From Candidatus Epilinea brevis (lineage in GTDB: Bacteria; Chloroflexota; Anaerolineae; Epilineales; Epilineaceae): a stretch of DNA of 64,000 bases. This document shows positions 16,910-25,195 of this stretch, in pieces (the first letter of the stretch is position 1; the number at the start of each line of letters is the position of its first letter). The translations under genes were made by a program, and so were the position numbers. Where the stretch lies: positions 62,001 through 126,000 of the forward strand of contig JADJUE010000003.1 in the NCBI GenBank assembly GCA_016710785.1, written 5' to 3'. The notes below the pieces were generated by a model that searched no databases, was not told the origin of the DNA, and worked only from the letters and a program-made list of their open reading frames with translations.

Positions 16910-19900
16910 TCATTGTAGCGGCAGCAACCGCGAGGGCCGCCCGGCCTCCGGATCACCCTCCAGCCGCAGACACCGGTGCAGCGCCGGCAACAGCCGCCCG
17001 TCGTGCGTGGCCAGGAGCACCGTGCGTCCCTCGGCGGCCAAGGTATGCAGCAGGGAGACCAACCTGGCCAGGTTGCCGTCATCCAGGCCGCGGCTGGGTT
17101 CGTCCAGCAGCAGGACGCGCGGGTCCATGACCAGGAGGGCCGCCAGGGCCAGCCGTTGCCGCTCGCCCGTGGAGAGGTCCCGCGGATGCCGCTCGGCGAG
17201 ATGGCTCAGGCCCAGCCGCGCCAGCCAGGCATCTGGATCCTGCCGGCCCTCCGGCGCCAGACCATGCGCACGCAGGGTGATCGTCAGCTCCTGGCGCGCC
17301 GTCTCGGCCAGCAGCAGCTGGGCGGGATCCTGCGGCAGCCAGGCCAGGGCACGCGGCCCCGCCATGGCCGCCCCGCGCCGGACGGCGCCGGCAGTGGGTG
17401 CCAGCAGGCCGGCCGCCAGGCGCAGGAGGGTGGTCTTGCCCACCGCCGACGGGCCCGTCAGGGCCACCAGCTCACCGGCGCGCAAGGTCAGCTGCACGCC
17501 GGTCAAGACCGGACGGCTTCCGTGGTTGAAGCCCAGGTCCTCCAGGGTCAGCAGGATCGCTCCGAGCTGCGCCGGTGGCGGCGCCGGCAAGCCCCTTTCG
17601 GCAGCGGCGAAGGCGGACGGCGGCCCGACCGTCGCCCCGCCGCCCGCGCGCAGGTGGATGCGCCCGTCGACGAAGCCCAGCACGCGGTCCAGGCGATGCT
17701 CGCTGAGCAGCACCGTGCGTCCCGCGTCGGCCAGGGCGCGCAAGAGGACCAGCACCTTGGCCGCGGCCGCGTCATCCAGCTGGCTGGTAGGCTCGTCCAG
17801 CACCAGGGCCGCCGGGGCCAGGGCCAGAGCCGCGGCGATGGCCAGCCGCTGGCGCTGGCCGCCGGAGAGGCTGTCCAACGAGCGCCAGGCCTGGTCGGCG
17901 AGGCCCACGGCCGCCAGGGCCTCGGCCACCCGCGCGGCGATCCGCGCCTGCGGCAGCCCGGCCTGCTCCAGGGCGAAGGCCACCTCCTCCGCCACCCGGT
18001 CGGCGACGAAGCCCAGCTCCGGATCGCCCGGCACCAGGCCCAGGCGCCGCCCCATGGCCGCCGGCCCAGCCACGCGCGGATCCACGCCATCCACTCGCAG
18101 GTCGCCCCAGCTGCGTCCGCCCGTGGTCCGTGGCACCAGACCGCAGAAAGCGCGCAACAAGGTGGACTTGCCGGAGCCGCTGGCTCCGCTGAGCAGGGTC
18201 AGGCTGCCGGGCGGCAGGCCGAAGGTCAACCCGTCCAGGGCCGGCTCCGGCGCATCCTCGTAGCGCAGGCCGAAGTCGGTGGCGGCGAGGCCCGCACCCT
18301 CACCCTCCGGCTCCGTCTCCGTCTCCCGCTCCGGCGGTCGAACGCGAGCGTCGCCGAACTCGGGGGAGGGTCGGGCGCTGTCGCCCCGCCGCAGCACCAC
18401 TGCCGGCAGAACCAGGCCCAACAGACCCAGCATCAGCGCGCTGTCGGCCGGCGGCCAATGGAGTGTGGGATAGGGCGACCAGGCCGCGGCGTCGGCAGCG
18501 GCCAGACGCAGCAGAACCAAGGCCGGCGCCAGCCAGGCGCCGGCCACGACCAGGCCGTCCGCCAGCCGCCAGCGCGGCGGGGCCAGGCGGCTGACCGGCC
18601 GCCGCCGTCCCTGGCGCCACAGGGCCGCAGCCAGGAGCAGGCCGCCGCTGACCAGCAAGACCGAGCCGGCCTCCGGGCCGAGCAGGCCCAACAGAGGCGC
18701 CAAGAAGCCCGCCGCCAATGCGGCCAGCCCCAGGAAGGCGACGTACCCGCCCGCCCGGTCCAGCCCCTGCCCAGGGGTCACCAGACCCCGCACCGTCAGC
18801 AGATCCGCCAGGTTCAGGGCCCGCTCCAGACCCTCGGCGGAGAGGGGGATCAACAGGCTTGCGGCCCGCTTCAGGGCGGCGCGGCGGCCGGGGCCGGGCA
18901 GGATGCCCCGCGCCGCCTGCGCCTCGGCCAGCTCGCGCAGCCGCCGCCCGGCCTGGGGTGCCCAGGCCAGGGCGATGCCCGCCGCCAGGGCCAGGGGGCC
19001 GAAGGCCCGGGGCATCAGCCCCAGCAGCTCCCGCTGCCCCAAGGCCCGCTGCAGGCCGACGAAGGCCGCCAGCAACAGGCAGAGCTTCAGTCCGGTGAGG
19101 GCGCCGTAGACCAGGGCCTCGGCGGTCACCGGCCCGCCGACGAGCGGCCAGGCGGCCGGCAGGCGCAGGAGCACGGTGCCGCCGATATGGCTGAAGAGCC
19201 CGTTGTAGACCGTGGCGAAGGGGATCACCAGCCGCGCCACCCGCCCGATGGGCAGTCCCGGCCGCCCCTCGGACCCCTCTCCGCCCAGCCGATGATCCAA
19301 GGCCTGCCCCACCAGGGCCGCCGCCAGACCGGCCGCCGCCAAGGCCCAGGGGCTGTCCGTCAGCGACACCGCCGCGGCCAGCCCCAGGGTCCAGGCCAGC
19401 CAGGCGCGCGGATGCAGGGATGCGACCGGCGCCGGGGGCAGACCCGCCGCGGGCCGCCCCTCCTTCAGCCCCTCCCCAGCCGTTTTGGGGAGGGGGGTCG
19501 GGGGAGGGGCCGGCATCGGGAGGAGATCCGCCTCCGAAATCGCCGCCCCCTGTTCGCCAGGCCGCAGTCCTACCTGCCCCCACCCCCGCGCCGCCCGGCG
19601 CAGCAGCAGCAGCACCGGCCGACCCAGGAGCAGCAGCAGCAGCACGTTGCCCGCGGCGCGGAAGGCATCCCAGGGCAGAGAAGCCAGCAGCAAGGTCGCC
19701 AGCCGTCCACCTGCCGCGGCGGCCGGCTCGCCCACCGGCGATCCGCCGCCGAGGAAGGTCCAGGCCCACAGGTCCAGCAGCAGACCGTAGGCCAGGCCCC
19801 AGAAGGCGCCCTGCGCCATCAGGAAAAGCAGCTCCGACCGCCCGGGCGCCGCCGCCGGGCCGCTCCGGCCACGCCAGGCGAGCCCCAACAGCCCGGCGCT

Positions 19901-20380
19901 CAGGCCCACCCAGCCGGCGGCCATCATCTGGTAAGGCAGCCAAGGCCCCACGCCGCCGGTGATCAGCGCCGAGACCAGCAGCCCCAAGGCGCCCAGCTGG
20001 AAGCCGAAGCGCGGGCCCAAGGCATGCCCGGCCAGCAGGATGGGTGCGAAGACAGGGCTGAACTCGCCCGGCCCCGGGATGGCCACTTCGATGAAGCGCA
20101 GGGCCGCCAGCTGGGCGGCCAGCACCGCCAGCAGGGCAACGCGGCGGGCATCCTCCAGGGATGCCAGCCCCTCGAGGGCCAGGGCGATCAGGCTGGCGGA
20201 GAGCAAGGCGACCTGGACTGCGGGGCTCCAGCCGCCGGTCGGCGGCCGGCCCATGATACCCGCCGCCTGCGCCAGGAGGGCCGCCGCCGGCCCCAGGAAG
20301 GCCACCACGCCCGCCAGCTGGGCGAGGACGAAGAGCCCCGGCAAACGACGACGGGCGATGGTGCGCGCCGCGGCGGACAC
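16910..20380 (-). CDS. Single-chain ECF transporter (S, T, A and A' fused), probably for cobalamin
   Basis: 1156 aa joining all four parts of an energy-coupling-factor transporter. Residues ~12-265 are a hydrophobic S-like component (GEFSPVFAPILLAGHALG, FWGLAYGLLLDLWAW). Residues ~325-665 are EcfT-like with the two coupling-helix motifs AARG (489-492) and TVRG (529-532). The first ABC domain has Walker A GASGSGKST (732-740), signature LSGGQRQRL (838-846) and LDEPTSQLD (861-869). The second has GPSAVGKTT (976-984), LSTGERQRL (1069-1077) and LDEPSRGLD (1092-1100). ECF subunits are normally separate chains. The start is GTG, 3 nt after the stop of the preceding transcobalamin-like gene. The operon begins with a cobalamin riboswitch, so vitamin B12 or a precursor is the likely cargo. 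Confidence 0.9.
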   Translation of the reverse strand: MSAAARTIARRRLPGLFVLAQLAGVVAFLGPAAALLAQAAGIMGRPPTGGWSPAVQVALLSASLIALALEGLASLEDARRVALLAVLAAQLAALRFIEVAIPGPGEFSPVFAPILLAGHALGPRFGFQLGALGLLVSALITGGVGPWLPYQMMAAGWVGLSAGLLGLAWRGRSGPAAAPGRSELLFLMAQGAFWGLAYGLLLDLWAWTFLGGGSPVGEPAAAAGGRLATLLLASLPWDAFRAAGNVLLLLLLGRPVLLLLRRAARGWGQVGLRPGEQGAAISEADLLPMPAPPPTPLPKTAGEGLKEGRPAAGLPPAPVASLHPRAWLAWTLGLAAAVSLTDSPWALAAAGLAAALVGQALDHRLGGEGSEGRPGLPIGRVARLVIPFATVYNGLFSHIGGTVLLRLPAAWPLVGGPVTAEALVYGALTGLKLCLLLAAFVGLQRALGQRELLGLMPRAFGPLALAAGIALAWAPQAGRRLRELAEAQAARGILPGPGRRAALKRAASLLIPLSAEGLERALNLADLLTVRGLVTPGQGLDRAGGYVAFLGLAALAAGFLAPLLGLLGPEAGSVLLVSGGLLLAAALWRQGRRRPVSRLAPPRWRLADGLVVAGAWLAPALVLLRLAAADAAAWSPYPTLHWPPADSALMLGLLGLVLPAVVLRRGDSARPSPEFGDARVRPPERETETEPEGEGAGLAATDFGLRYEDAPEPALDGLTFGLPPGSLTLLSGASGSGKSTLLRAFCGLVPRTTGGRSWGDLRVDGVDPRVAGPAAMGRRLGLVPGDPELGFVADRVAEEVAFALEQAGLPQARIAARVAEALAAVGLADQAWRSLDSLSGGQRQRLAIAAALALAPAALVLDEPTSQLDDAAAAKVLVLLRALADAGRTVLLSEHRLDRVLGFVDGRIHLRAGGGATVGPPSAFAAAERGLPAPPPAQLGAILLTLEDLGFNHGSRPVLTGVQLTLRAGELVALTGPSAVGKTTLLRLAAGLLAPTAGAVRRGAAMAGPRALAWLPQDPAQLLLAETARQELTITLRAHGLAPEGRQDPDAWLARLGLSHLAERHPRDLSTGERQRLALAALLVMDPRVLLLDEPSRGLDDGNLARLVSLLHTLAAEGRTVLLATHDGRLLPALHRCLRLEGDPEAGRPSRLLPLQ

Positions 20381-20383
20381 GGC

Positions 20384-21481
20384 TCAGGCGCCGGCGCGGC
20401 GGCCGCGCCACCAGGCCAGGCCAAGCGCCGCCAGCACGGCCAGGGCCGGCCAGGGAATGCGGGGCGCCGAAGGTCCGGCGGGCGCGGGCACCGGCGGCGA
20501 CTCGGCGACCGGCGCGGGCACCGTGCCGGCGGAGGGCAGCGCCGTGGCCACCGGGGGAGGCGCCGTGGCCACCGGGGGAAGCGCGGCATCCGCGACGCCG
20601 GTTGGGGCGCCGGTCAGCGGCGACTGCCCGCCGGCGCGCGCCGCGGCCGTGGTCTGAAGCGCCGCCAGTTGGGTGGGGTAGGCGGCCAGGGTCGCCTGGC
20701 GCATGCGGTCGCGGACCCCCGCCGCCCAGGTGGGGTCCGCGGCGCGCGCCGCGGGCGCCGACGCCAGGATGGTGGGGCCGGCGGGTAGCGCGGTAAGCGT
20801 GGTGACCACGGCCACCACGGTCGCGGTAGCCCGGGCGGTGGGCGCCGCGGATGTGGCCGAACTGCCACCGCGGGAGCGAGGCAAGGTCGCGGTGGGAGTC
20901 GGGGGCCGTGGCGCGGTGGCCGGGGGCATCGCCGAAGGCGCAGCCGTGGCCGAAGGGCTCGCGACCGCCGTGGGCGAGGATGCCGCGCAGATCTGGGCGA
21001 AGGTCAGGGGCGGGGGCTCGGCCCCCGCGCTGACCGAACCCGCCCCCCAGGCCCAGCCGTCCACGTCACCGGCGCCCAGACGGCGTGCCGTCGGGCCGGT
21101 CTGCTCGTAACGCCAAACGCCGCCCTGCAGGCTGTGGTAGGCCCAGTAGCGGCAGCCCTCTCCCAGACTGCGGCATTGGCAGAGGCAGTCGTCCCGGGGA
21201 CAGCCCTCCTGGTCGATGCGGCATACCAATGCGCCTTGGCCCTGCACCTGGATCGCCAGGTCCAGACCAGAGCGCTCCAGAAGCTCCAGGCCGGTCAGCC
21301 CGCCTTCCGGCAGGGCCACGCAGCGCGTGACCGCCCGCCCGTCGCCGAAGCGGACGACCAGGCCGGCCCGCGCCGGCGCGGGCTGGGCCGTGGCGGTGAT
21401 GGCCGGGGCCAGGGCAATCGCGAGGGCCAGGGGGATGATCAGTCCCATCCCCCTGAACCGCCTCGGCCAGCCCATCCCCAT
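20384..21481 (-). CDS. Membrane-anchored transcobalamin-like (DUF4430) protein
   Basis: 365 aa from the ATG at 21481, which overlaps the stop of the upstream gene (TGATG). A signal peptide (GLIIPLALAIALAPAITATA) is followed by a DUF4430/transcobalamin C-terminal-like domain of about 115 residues. It has the same Cys pattern as its neighbour (CRIDQEGC, DDCLCQC, GCRYWAYH) and closes with GDVDGWAWG. A long low-complexity Ala/Pro/Thr linker leads to a C-terminal membrane segment (IPWPALAVLAALGLAWW) and a basic tail. It probably displays a corrinoid-binding domain on the outer face of the membrane for the ECF transporter encoded next. The specificity is inferred from the riboswitch and the fold family. 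Confidence 0.85.
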   Translation of the reverse strand: MGMGWPRRFRGMGLIIPLALAIALAPAITATAQPAPARAGLVVRFGDGRAVTRCVALPEGGLTGLELLERSGLDLAIQVQGQGALVCRIDQEGCPRDDCLCQCRSLGEGCRYWAYHSLQGGVWRYEQTGPTARRLGAGDVDGWAWGAGSVSAGAEPPPLTFAQICAASSPTAVASPSATAAPSAMPPATAPRPPTPTATLPRSRGGSSATSAAPTARATATVVAVVTTLTALPAGPTILASAPAARAADPTWAAGVRDRMRQATLAAYPTQLAALQTTAAARAGGQSPLTGAPTGVADAALPPVATAPPPVATALPSAGTVPAPVAESPPVPAPAGPSAPRIPWPALAVLAALGLAWWRGRRAGA

Positions 21482-23730
21482 CACCGCCCCCGCGCCAGCA
21501 GCGGCAGCCACAGCCGCCACTGACCCGCCGCCAGCCAGGGCCAGGGCCTCCCAGCCAGGGCCTGGATGCCGGCCGTCGTCGACAGCAAGGGGCTAGGCCC
21601 CTGGAAGCTGCCGTCGGTCGCCTGCAATCCCAGGATGGCCTCTCGGCCACCCTGGCGACCCCAGCCGCCGGGGCCGCCGCGCATCCAGCCCGCGCCGTTC
21701 ACCCGATGGCCCTGCGCCGTCAGCCCCAGCAGGACACCGGCCGTGGAGTCCACGCTGGCCGCGCCGTCAAAGCCCCAGCCGCCTTCGGCCAGCTGGGCGC
21801 CGAGCAGCCAGGCCTCCGCCTCCTGGACCGCAGGACGGTCGCGCCCCCAGCCGGCGGCGGCGAGCGCCGAGAGGGCCAGGCCGGTGCTGTCCGGATCGGC
21901 CGCTTCGGCGCCCCGGGCGTAGCCCCAGCCGCCGCTCGCGCTGCCGGCGTCGGCCAGATCCTGCACCAGGCCCGGCGGCAGGGGCTCCTCCAAGGCGGTC
22001 AGGCCGAGGATGGCCCAGGCCAGGTCCCAGCTGCTCTGCTCCCGGGCGCCGATAGCCCCGGAGGCCGCCCGGACCAGATGGGCGCGCAGGTCGAAGCGCG
22101 CCTCGCCGCGCGGCAAGGCGCCGGGGTCGACCGCCAGGACGCGCAGGCCGGCGGCCAGCTTGCCGGCGGCGGCCAGGCCGCGCTCGGCGTAGTCCGGGCC
22201 TACCGCCAGCAGGTAGTCGCGGGGCGTGCGGCCCGTGGCGTGGCGCGGCGCCGGGTCCTGCCCGGCGGCCGCCAATGCCAGCACCGCGTCCAGGCTACTG
22301 CCCGGCCCGAAGCCGCCGAAGCCACCGTCCGGCTGCTGCTGGGCGCGCAGCCAGGCCAGGGCGCGGCGCAAGGCCGGCGCGGGTCCGGGCAAGGGCAGTG
22401 GCCGACCGGCCAGGGCCGGCAGAGCCTGCAGGCTGGCCACCATGTCCGACACCTCCTCATCCGTGGCGCTGAAACGCAGGCGGCCATCCGCCGCCTGGGC
22501 GGCGATGAGGAAGTCCAGCGGGCTGGGATGGCCCGCCGCCCAGCGGCCGGCGCGCGGATCTTCGCCGGCGGCCAGAATGCCGGCCGCGGCGTAGCCGGTG
22601 GAGTTGATGTTGCTCTGCCCGCCATGGCCCCAGCCACCGTCCGCCCCCTGGCTGCGAGCCAGGAAGTCCAGGGCGGCGCGCAAGGTCGGGTCGTCTGCTG
22701 GCAGACCGGCGGCGCGGGCGGCCTGCAGGGCCAGGCCGCTGCTGTCGGCATCCGGCGCACTTCGGCCGTCCGCGCTCCAGCCGCCGGCGGAATCCGCCAG
22801 GGCCTTGAGGCCGCCGAGCGCGGCCGGCGGCAGGGGCTCGCCCCCGGCGGCCAGGCCCAGGATGGACCAGGCATGGTCCCAGGTACCGGCGCCGTAGCGT
22901 CCTGTCGCCGGGTCATAGCTTGCCGTGAGGCGGGCGACCAGGTCGATGCCGCCGGCGCGGCGCGGGTCGCCGCCCGCGGCGGCCAGCCCGGCGGCGGCCT
23001 TGCCCGCCGCCGCGGCGCCCCGCGCATAGTCGGCCGCGGCGCCCTGCATGAAGTCGCGGAGGCCGGGTCCGACGGCGGCGGGCCGCAAGCGGTCCAGATC
23101 CAGACCCAGGCCGCGCGCCCCGAAGGCCGCCTCGGCGCTGAAGCCCACGTGACCGGCCAGGCCGCCCTGAAGGTCCTGGAAGCGGCTCAGCCAGTGAAGG
23201 GCCAGCCGCCCGGAGCGCCAGGGCGCGGGCGCCGCGAGCGGCGCGGCGCGGCCCCAGACCCAGCCCTCCAGGCCATTCGCGGGAACCTGGAACTCGGCCG
23301 GACCGGTGCCGGCCTCGGTCCAGGCGCCGGCGGCGTCGCCGTGGTGGTAGCCCCAGAAGCGGCAGCCGCGCGCGCCCTTGCAGGCGCAGAAGCAGTCGGT
23401 GGCGGGACAGCCCAGGCCGTCGATGGCGCAGACCGCGCCGCCGCTGGTCACGACCGGCAGGCTGCTGCGGCCGAGCAGGGCCAGACCGGTCATCCCGGCC
23501 TCCCAGGGCAAGCGCTCCACCTGGGCATCGCCGTCGCCGCGGTCCACCACCAGGTCTACCGCCGGAGGGGCGGCGGCCCCTGCCTGCCCCGCGACGCCCA
23601 GGCCCATGGCCAGGGTCATCGCCAGACCCAGGGCCACCCGCCTCGCCGACCAACGCCATCCACGCCGGCGTCCGATTCCCGAAAGCCCGTTCAAACGCCA
23701 GCGGCGCCCAGCGGCTCCATCCCCCATCAT
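21481..23730 (-). CDS. Secreted transcobalamin/intrinsic-factor-like protein (DUF4430 plus alpha/alpha toroid)
   Basis: 749 aa from the ATG at 23730, with AAGGGG just upstream; the open frame extends further but reads as random basic sequence. The N-terminus is a signal peptide (ARRVALGLAMTLAMG ... GQAGAAA). Next is a DUF4430-like beta domain with six Cys (about 101-123; CPATDCFCACK, GCRFWGYHH) ending NGLEGWVWG. Then come ~550 residues of prenyltransferase/squalene-cyclase-type toroid repeats (FLARSQGADGGWG, WLRAQQQPDGGFGG, WLLGAQLAEGGWGFDG, each followed by DSTGxAL helices). Animal B12 carriers combine the same two folds in the opposite order. It ends in a weakly hydrophobic tail (WRLWLPLLARGR). 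First gene after the riboswitch; it overlaps the next gene. Confidence 0.87.
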   Translation of the reverse strand: MMGDGAAGRRWRLNGLSGIGRRRGWRWSARRVALGLAMTLAMGLGVAGQAGAAAPPAVDLVVDRGDGDAQVERLPWEAGMTGLALLGRSSLPVVTSGGAVCAIDGLGCPATDCFCACKGARGCRFWGYHHGDAAGAWTEAGTGPAEFQVPANGLEGWVWGRAAPLAAPAPWRSGRLALHWLSRFQDLQGGLAGHVGFSAEAAFGARGLGLDLDRLRPAAVGPGLRDFMQGAAADYARGAAAAGKAAAGLAAAGGDPRRAGGIDLVARLTASYDPATGRYGAGTWDHAWSILGLAAGGEPLPPAALGGLKALADSAGGWSADGRSAPDADSSGLALQAARAAGLPADDPTLRAALDFLARSQGADGGWGHGGQSNINSTGYAAAGILAAGEDPRAGRWAAGHPSPLDFLIAAQAADGRLRFSATDEEVSDMVASLQALPALAGRPLPLPGPAPALRRALAWLRAQQQPDGGFGGFGPGSSLDAVLALAAAGQDPAPRHATGRTPRDYLLAVGPDYAERGLAAAGKLAAGLRVLAVDPGALPRGEARFDLRAHLVRAASGAIGAREQSSWDLAWAILGLTALEEPLPPGLVQDLADAGSASGGWGYARGAEAADPDSTGLALSALAAAGWGRDRPAVQEAEAWLLGAQLAEGGWGFDGAASVDSTAGVLLGLTAQGHRVNGAGWMRGGPGGWGRQGGREAILGLQATDGSFQGPSPLLSTTAGIQALAGRPWPWLAAGQWRLWLPLLARGR

Positions 23731-23944
23731 GGCCGTCCCCTTCTGTCCCGAGTCGCGCGGGACCACGTGGGCCGGCCGAACGCGGGGAAGCACGGGGCGG
23801 AGCGGAGCGGCCGCGAGGCCGGGGCGCCCGCCCGGCCCCTTGCGCGAAGGCCGGCGGTCGATCGTGGCGGCGACGCCGCCACGGCCGTGTCTGGTGGGGT
23901 GTCGGGCTGGCCTCCGCACGCGGCTGGTCCCGCGTGGCCGCGGC

Positions 23945-24105
23945 CCGAAGGCGGCGGCGGTACGTCTGGAAGGCTTACCGTTGCGCGTCAGCGCCGGTCT
24001 TTCACCGGTCTTCCCCCCGGCAGCTCCACAGTTCGCGGAACGCCGCCGACCCGCGCCAGCATGCCGGGTCGCGCCAAACAGGTGTCGATTCAGTCAGATC
24101 CAATC
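23945..24105 (-). ncRNA. Cobalamin riboswitch
   Basis: On the minus strand the core reads GGGGGGAAGACCGGTGAAAG then ACCGGCGCTGACGCGCAACG then GTAAG, covering about 24021-23974. This matches the AdoCbl-riboswitch core GGGAA..CCGGTG..A..CCGG.GCTG.C.CGCAACxGTAAG. A degenerate B12-box-like CCAGACGTACC follows (about 23968-23958). The 5' and 3' limits are approximate. It precedes the transcobalamin-like gene by roughly 215 nt and should repress the whole uptake operon when B12 is abundant. Confidence 0.88.
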
Positions 24106-24108
24106 CTA

Positions 24109-24124
24109 GCACAGGAACCTGTGC
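24109..24124. promoter_or_regulatory. Inverted repeat between divergent B12 and desaturase genes
   Basis: GCACAGGAACCTGTGC has two exact 7-bp arms around AA. It lies just upstream of the riboswitch and about 105 nt before the desaturase ATG, next to a minus-strand TAGGAT that could be the -10 of the B12 operon. It may be a regulator site. Confidence 0.3.
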
Positions 24125-24154
24125 CGAACGGGCCGGTTTCTAGCGCCCGTCTAC

Positions 24155-24183
24155 TTGAGCCGACCCCGGCTTTGTGCTACGGT
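24155..24183 (+). promoter_or_regulatory. Possible sigma70-type promoter for the desaturase
   Basis: TTGAGC and TACGGT separated by 17 nt, about 48 nt before the desaturase start. The -10 match is moderate. Confidence 0.35.
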
Positions 24184-24230
24184 AACGTGGCCGTTTCAGG
24201 CTAAATCGAACCCTAGACCAAGGCAGGCGC

Positions 24231-25142
24231 ATGGCTCTCGACGCATCCCGTCCCAATATCGAATCCACCGGACATCCCCAGGGTCTTGCGGGTCGTATCA
24301 CCATCCTGACGGTGGTGATCGTGCCCTTCATCGCCACCCTCTACGCCATCTGGCTGCTGTGGAAGGTGGCTGTTGACTGGCCGGATCTGGTCATCTTCGC
24401 GGTCATGTACCTGATCGCCGGTCTGGGGATCACCATCGGCTACCACCGCATGCTCACCCATAACGGCTTCCAGACCTACCCCTGGCTGCGCGGCGCCTTC
24501 CTGGCCGCGGCTGGCATGGCGGTGGAGAGCGGTCCCATCACCTGGGCCTCCACGCACCTCAAGCACCATGCCCTGTCGGACAAGGAAGGGGATCCGCACA
24601 GCCCGCTCGAGGGCCTCTTCCATTCCCATGTGGGCTGGATCATCGACGGCTGGCGCACCGAGCCCGAAAAGCACGGTCCCTGGCTGCTCAAGGACGAACA
24701 GGTGGGCTTCTTCGAGCGCACCTTTGTGTTCTGGGTGGCCCTGGGCCTGGCCATCCCCTTCGTGGTCGGCGGTCTGTGGTCGATGGCCAGCGGCGCGACC
24801 TTCCTGTCGGGAGCCTTGACCGGCCTCCTCTGGGGTGGCCTCGTGCGCATCTTCTTCACCCACCATGTCACCTGGAGCGTCAACTCCATCTGCCATACCT
24901 TCGGCAGCCGCCCCTTCGCCACCAAGGACCTGAGCCGCAACAATGTCATCGTCGGCGTCCTGGCCATGGGCGAGGGCTGGCACAACAACCACCACGCCTT
25001 TCCCAACAGCGCCGAGCACGGCCTGGAATGGTGGCAGTTTGACCTGTCGGCCTACGTCATCCGGGCCTTGGAGATGGTCGGCCTGGTCTGGGACGTCAAG
25101 CGCGTGACGCCGGAGCAGCTGCAGCGCCGGTTGGAGAACTGA
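24231..25142 (+). CDS. Acyl-CoA (delta-9 type) fatty acid desaturase
   Basis: 303 aa, membrane-bound di-iron desaturase of the stearoyl-CoA desaturase type, which inserts a cis double bond in a saturated acyl chain. The three histidine boxes are HRMLTH (72-77), HLKHH (109-113) and HNNHH (251-255). Spacing and length are typical. Hydrophobic hairpins lie at about 22-70 and 165-212. It would adjust membrane fluidity. It is divergent from the B12 operon and followed at 53 nt by a glycosyltransferase gene on the same strand. Confidence 0.93.
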   Translation: MALDASRPNIESTGHPQGLAGRITILTVVIVPFIATLYAIWLLWKVAVDWPDLVIFAVMYLIAGLGITIGYHRMLTHNGFQTYPWLRGAFLAAAGMAVESGPITWASTHLKHHALSDKEGDPHSPLEGLFHSHVGWIIDGWRTEPEKHGPWLLKDEQVGFFERTFVFWVALGLAIPFVVGGLWSMASGATFLSGALTGLLWGGLVRIFFTHHVTWSVNSICHTFGSRPFATKDLSRNNVIVGVLAMGEGWHNNHHAFPNSAEHGLEWWQFDLSAYVIRALEMVGLVWDVKRVTPEQLQRRLEN

Positions 25143-25195
25143 GGCCGGGGACGCTGGGGGCGGAGTACGGCGAGGTCGGGGAGACCCGGAACGCA

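Noticed and set aside
16976..20788. 1270-codon plus-strand open frame opposite the ECF transporter
   Set aside because: Antisense shadow of a protein with four verified domains; the product would be a Gln/Gly/Arg-rich random chain.
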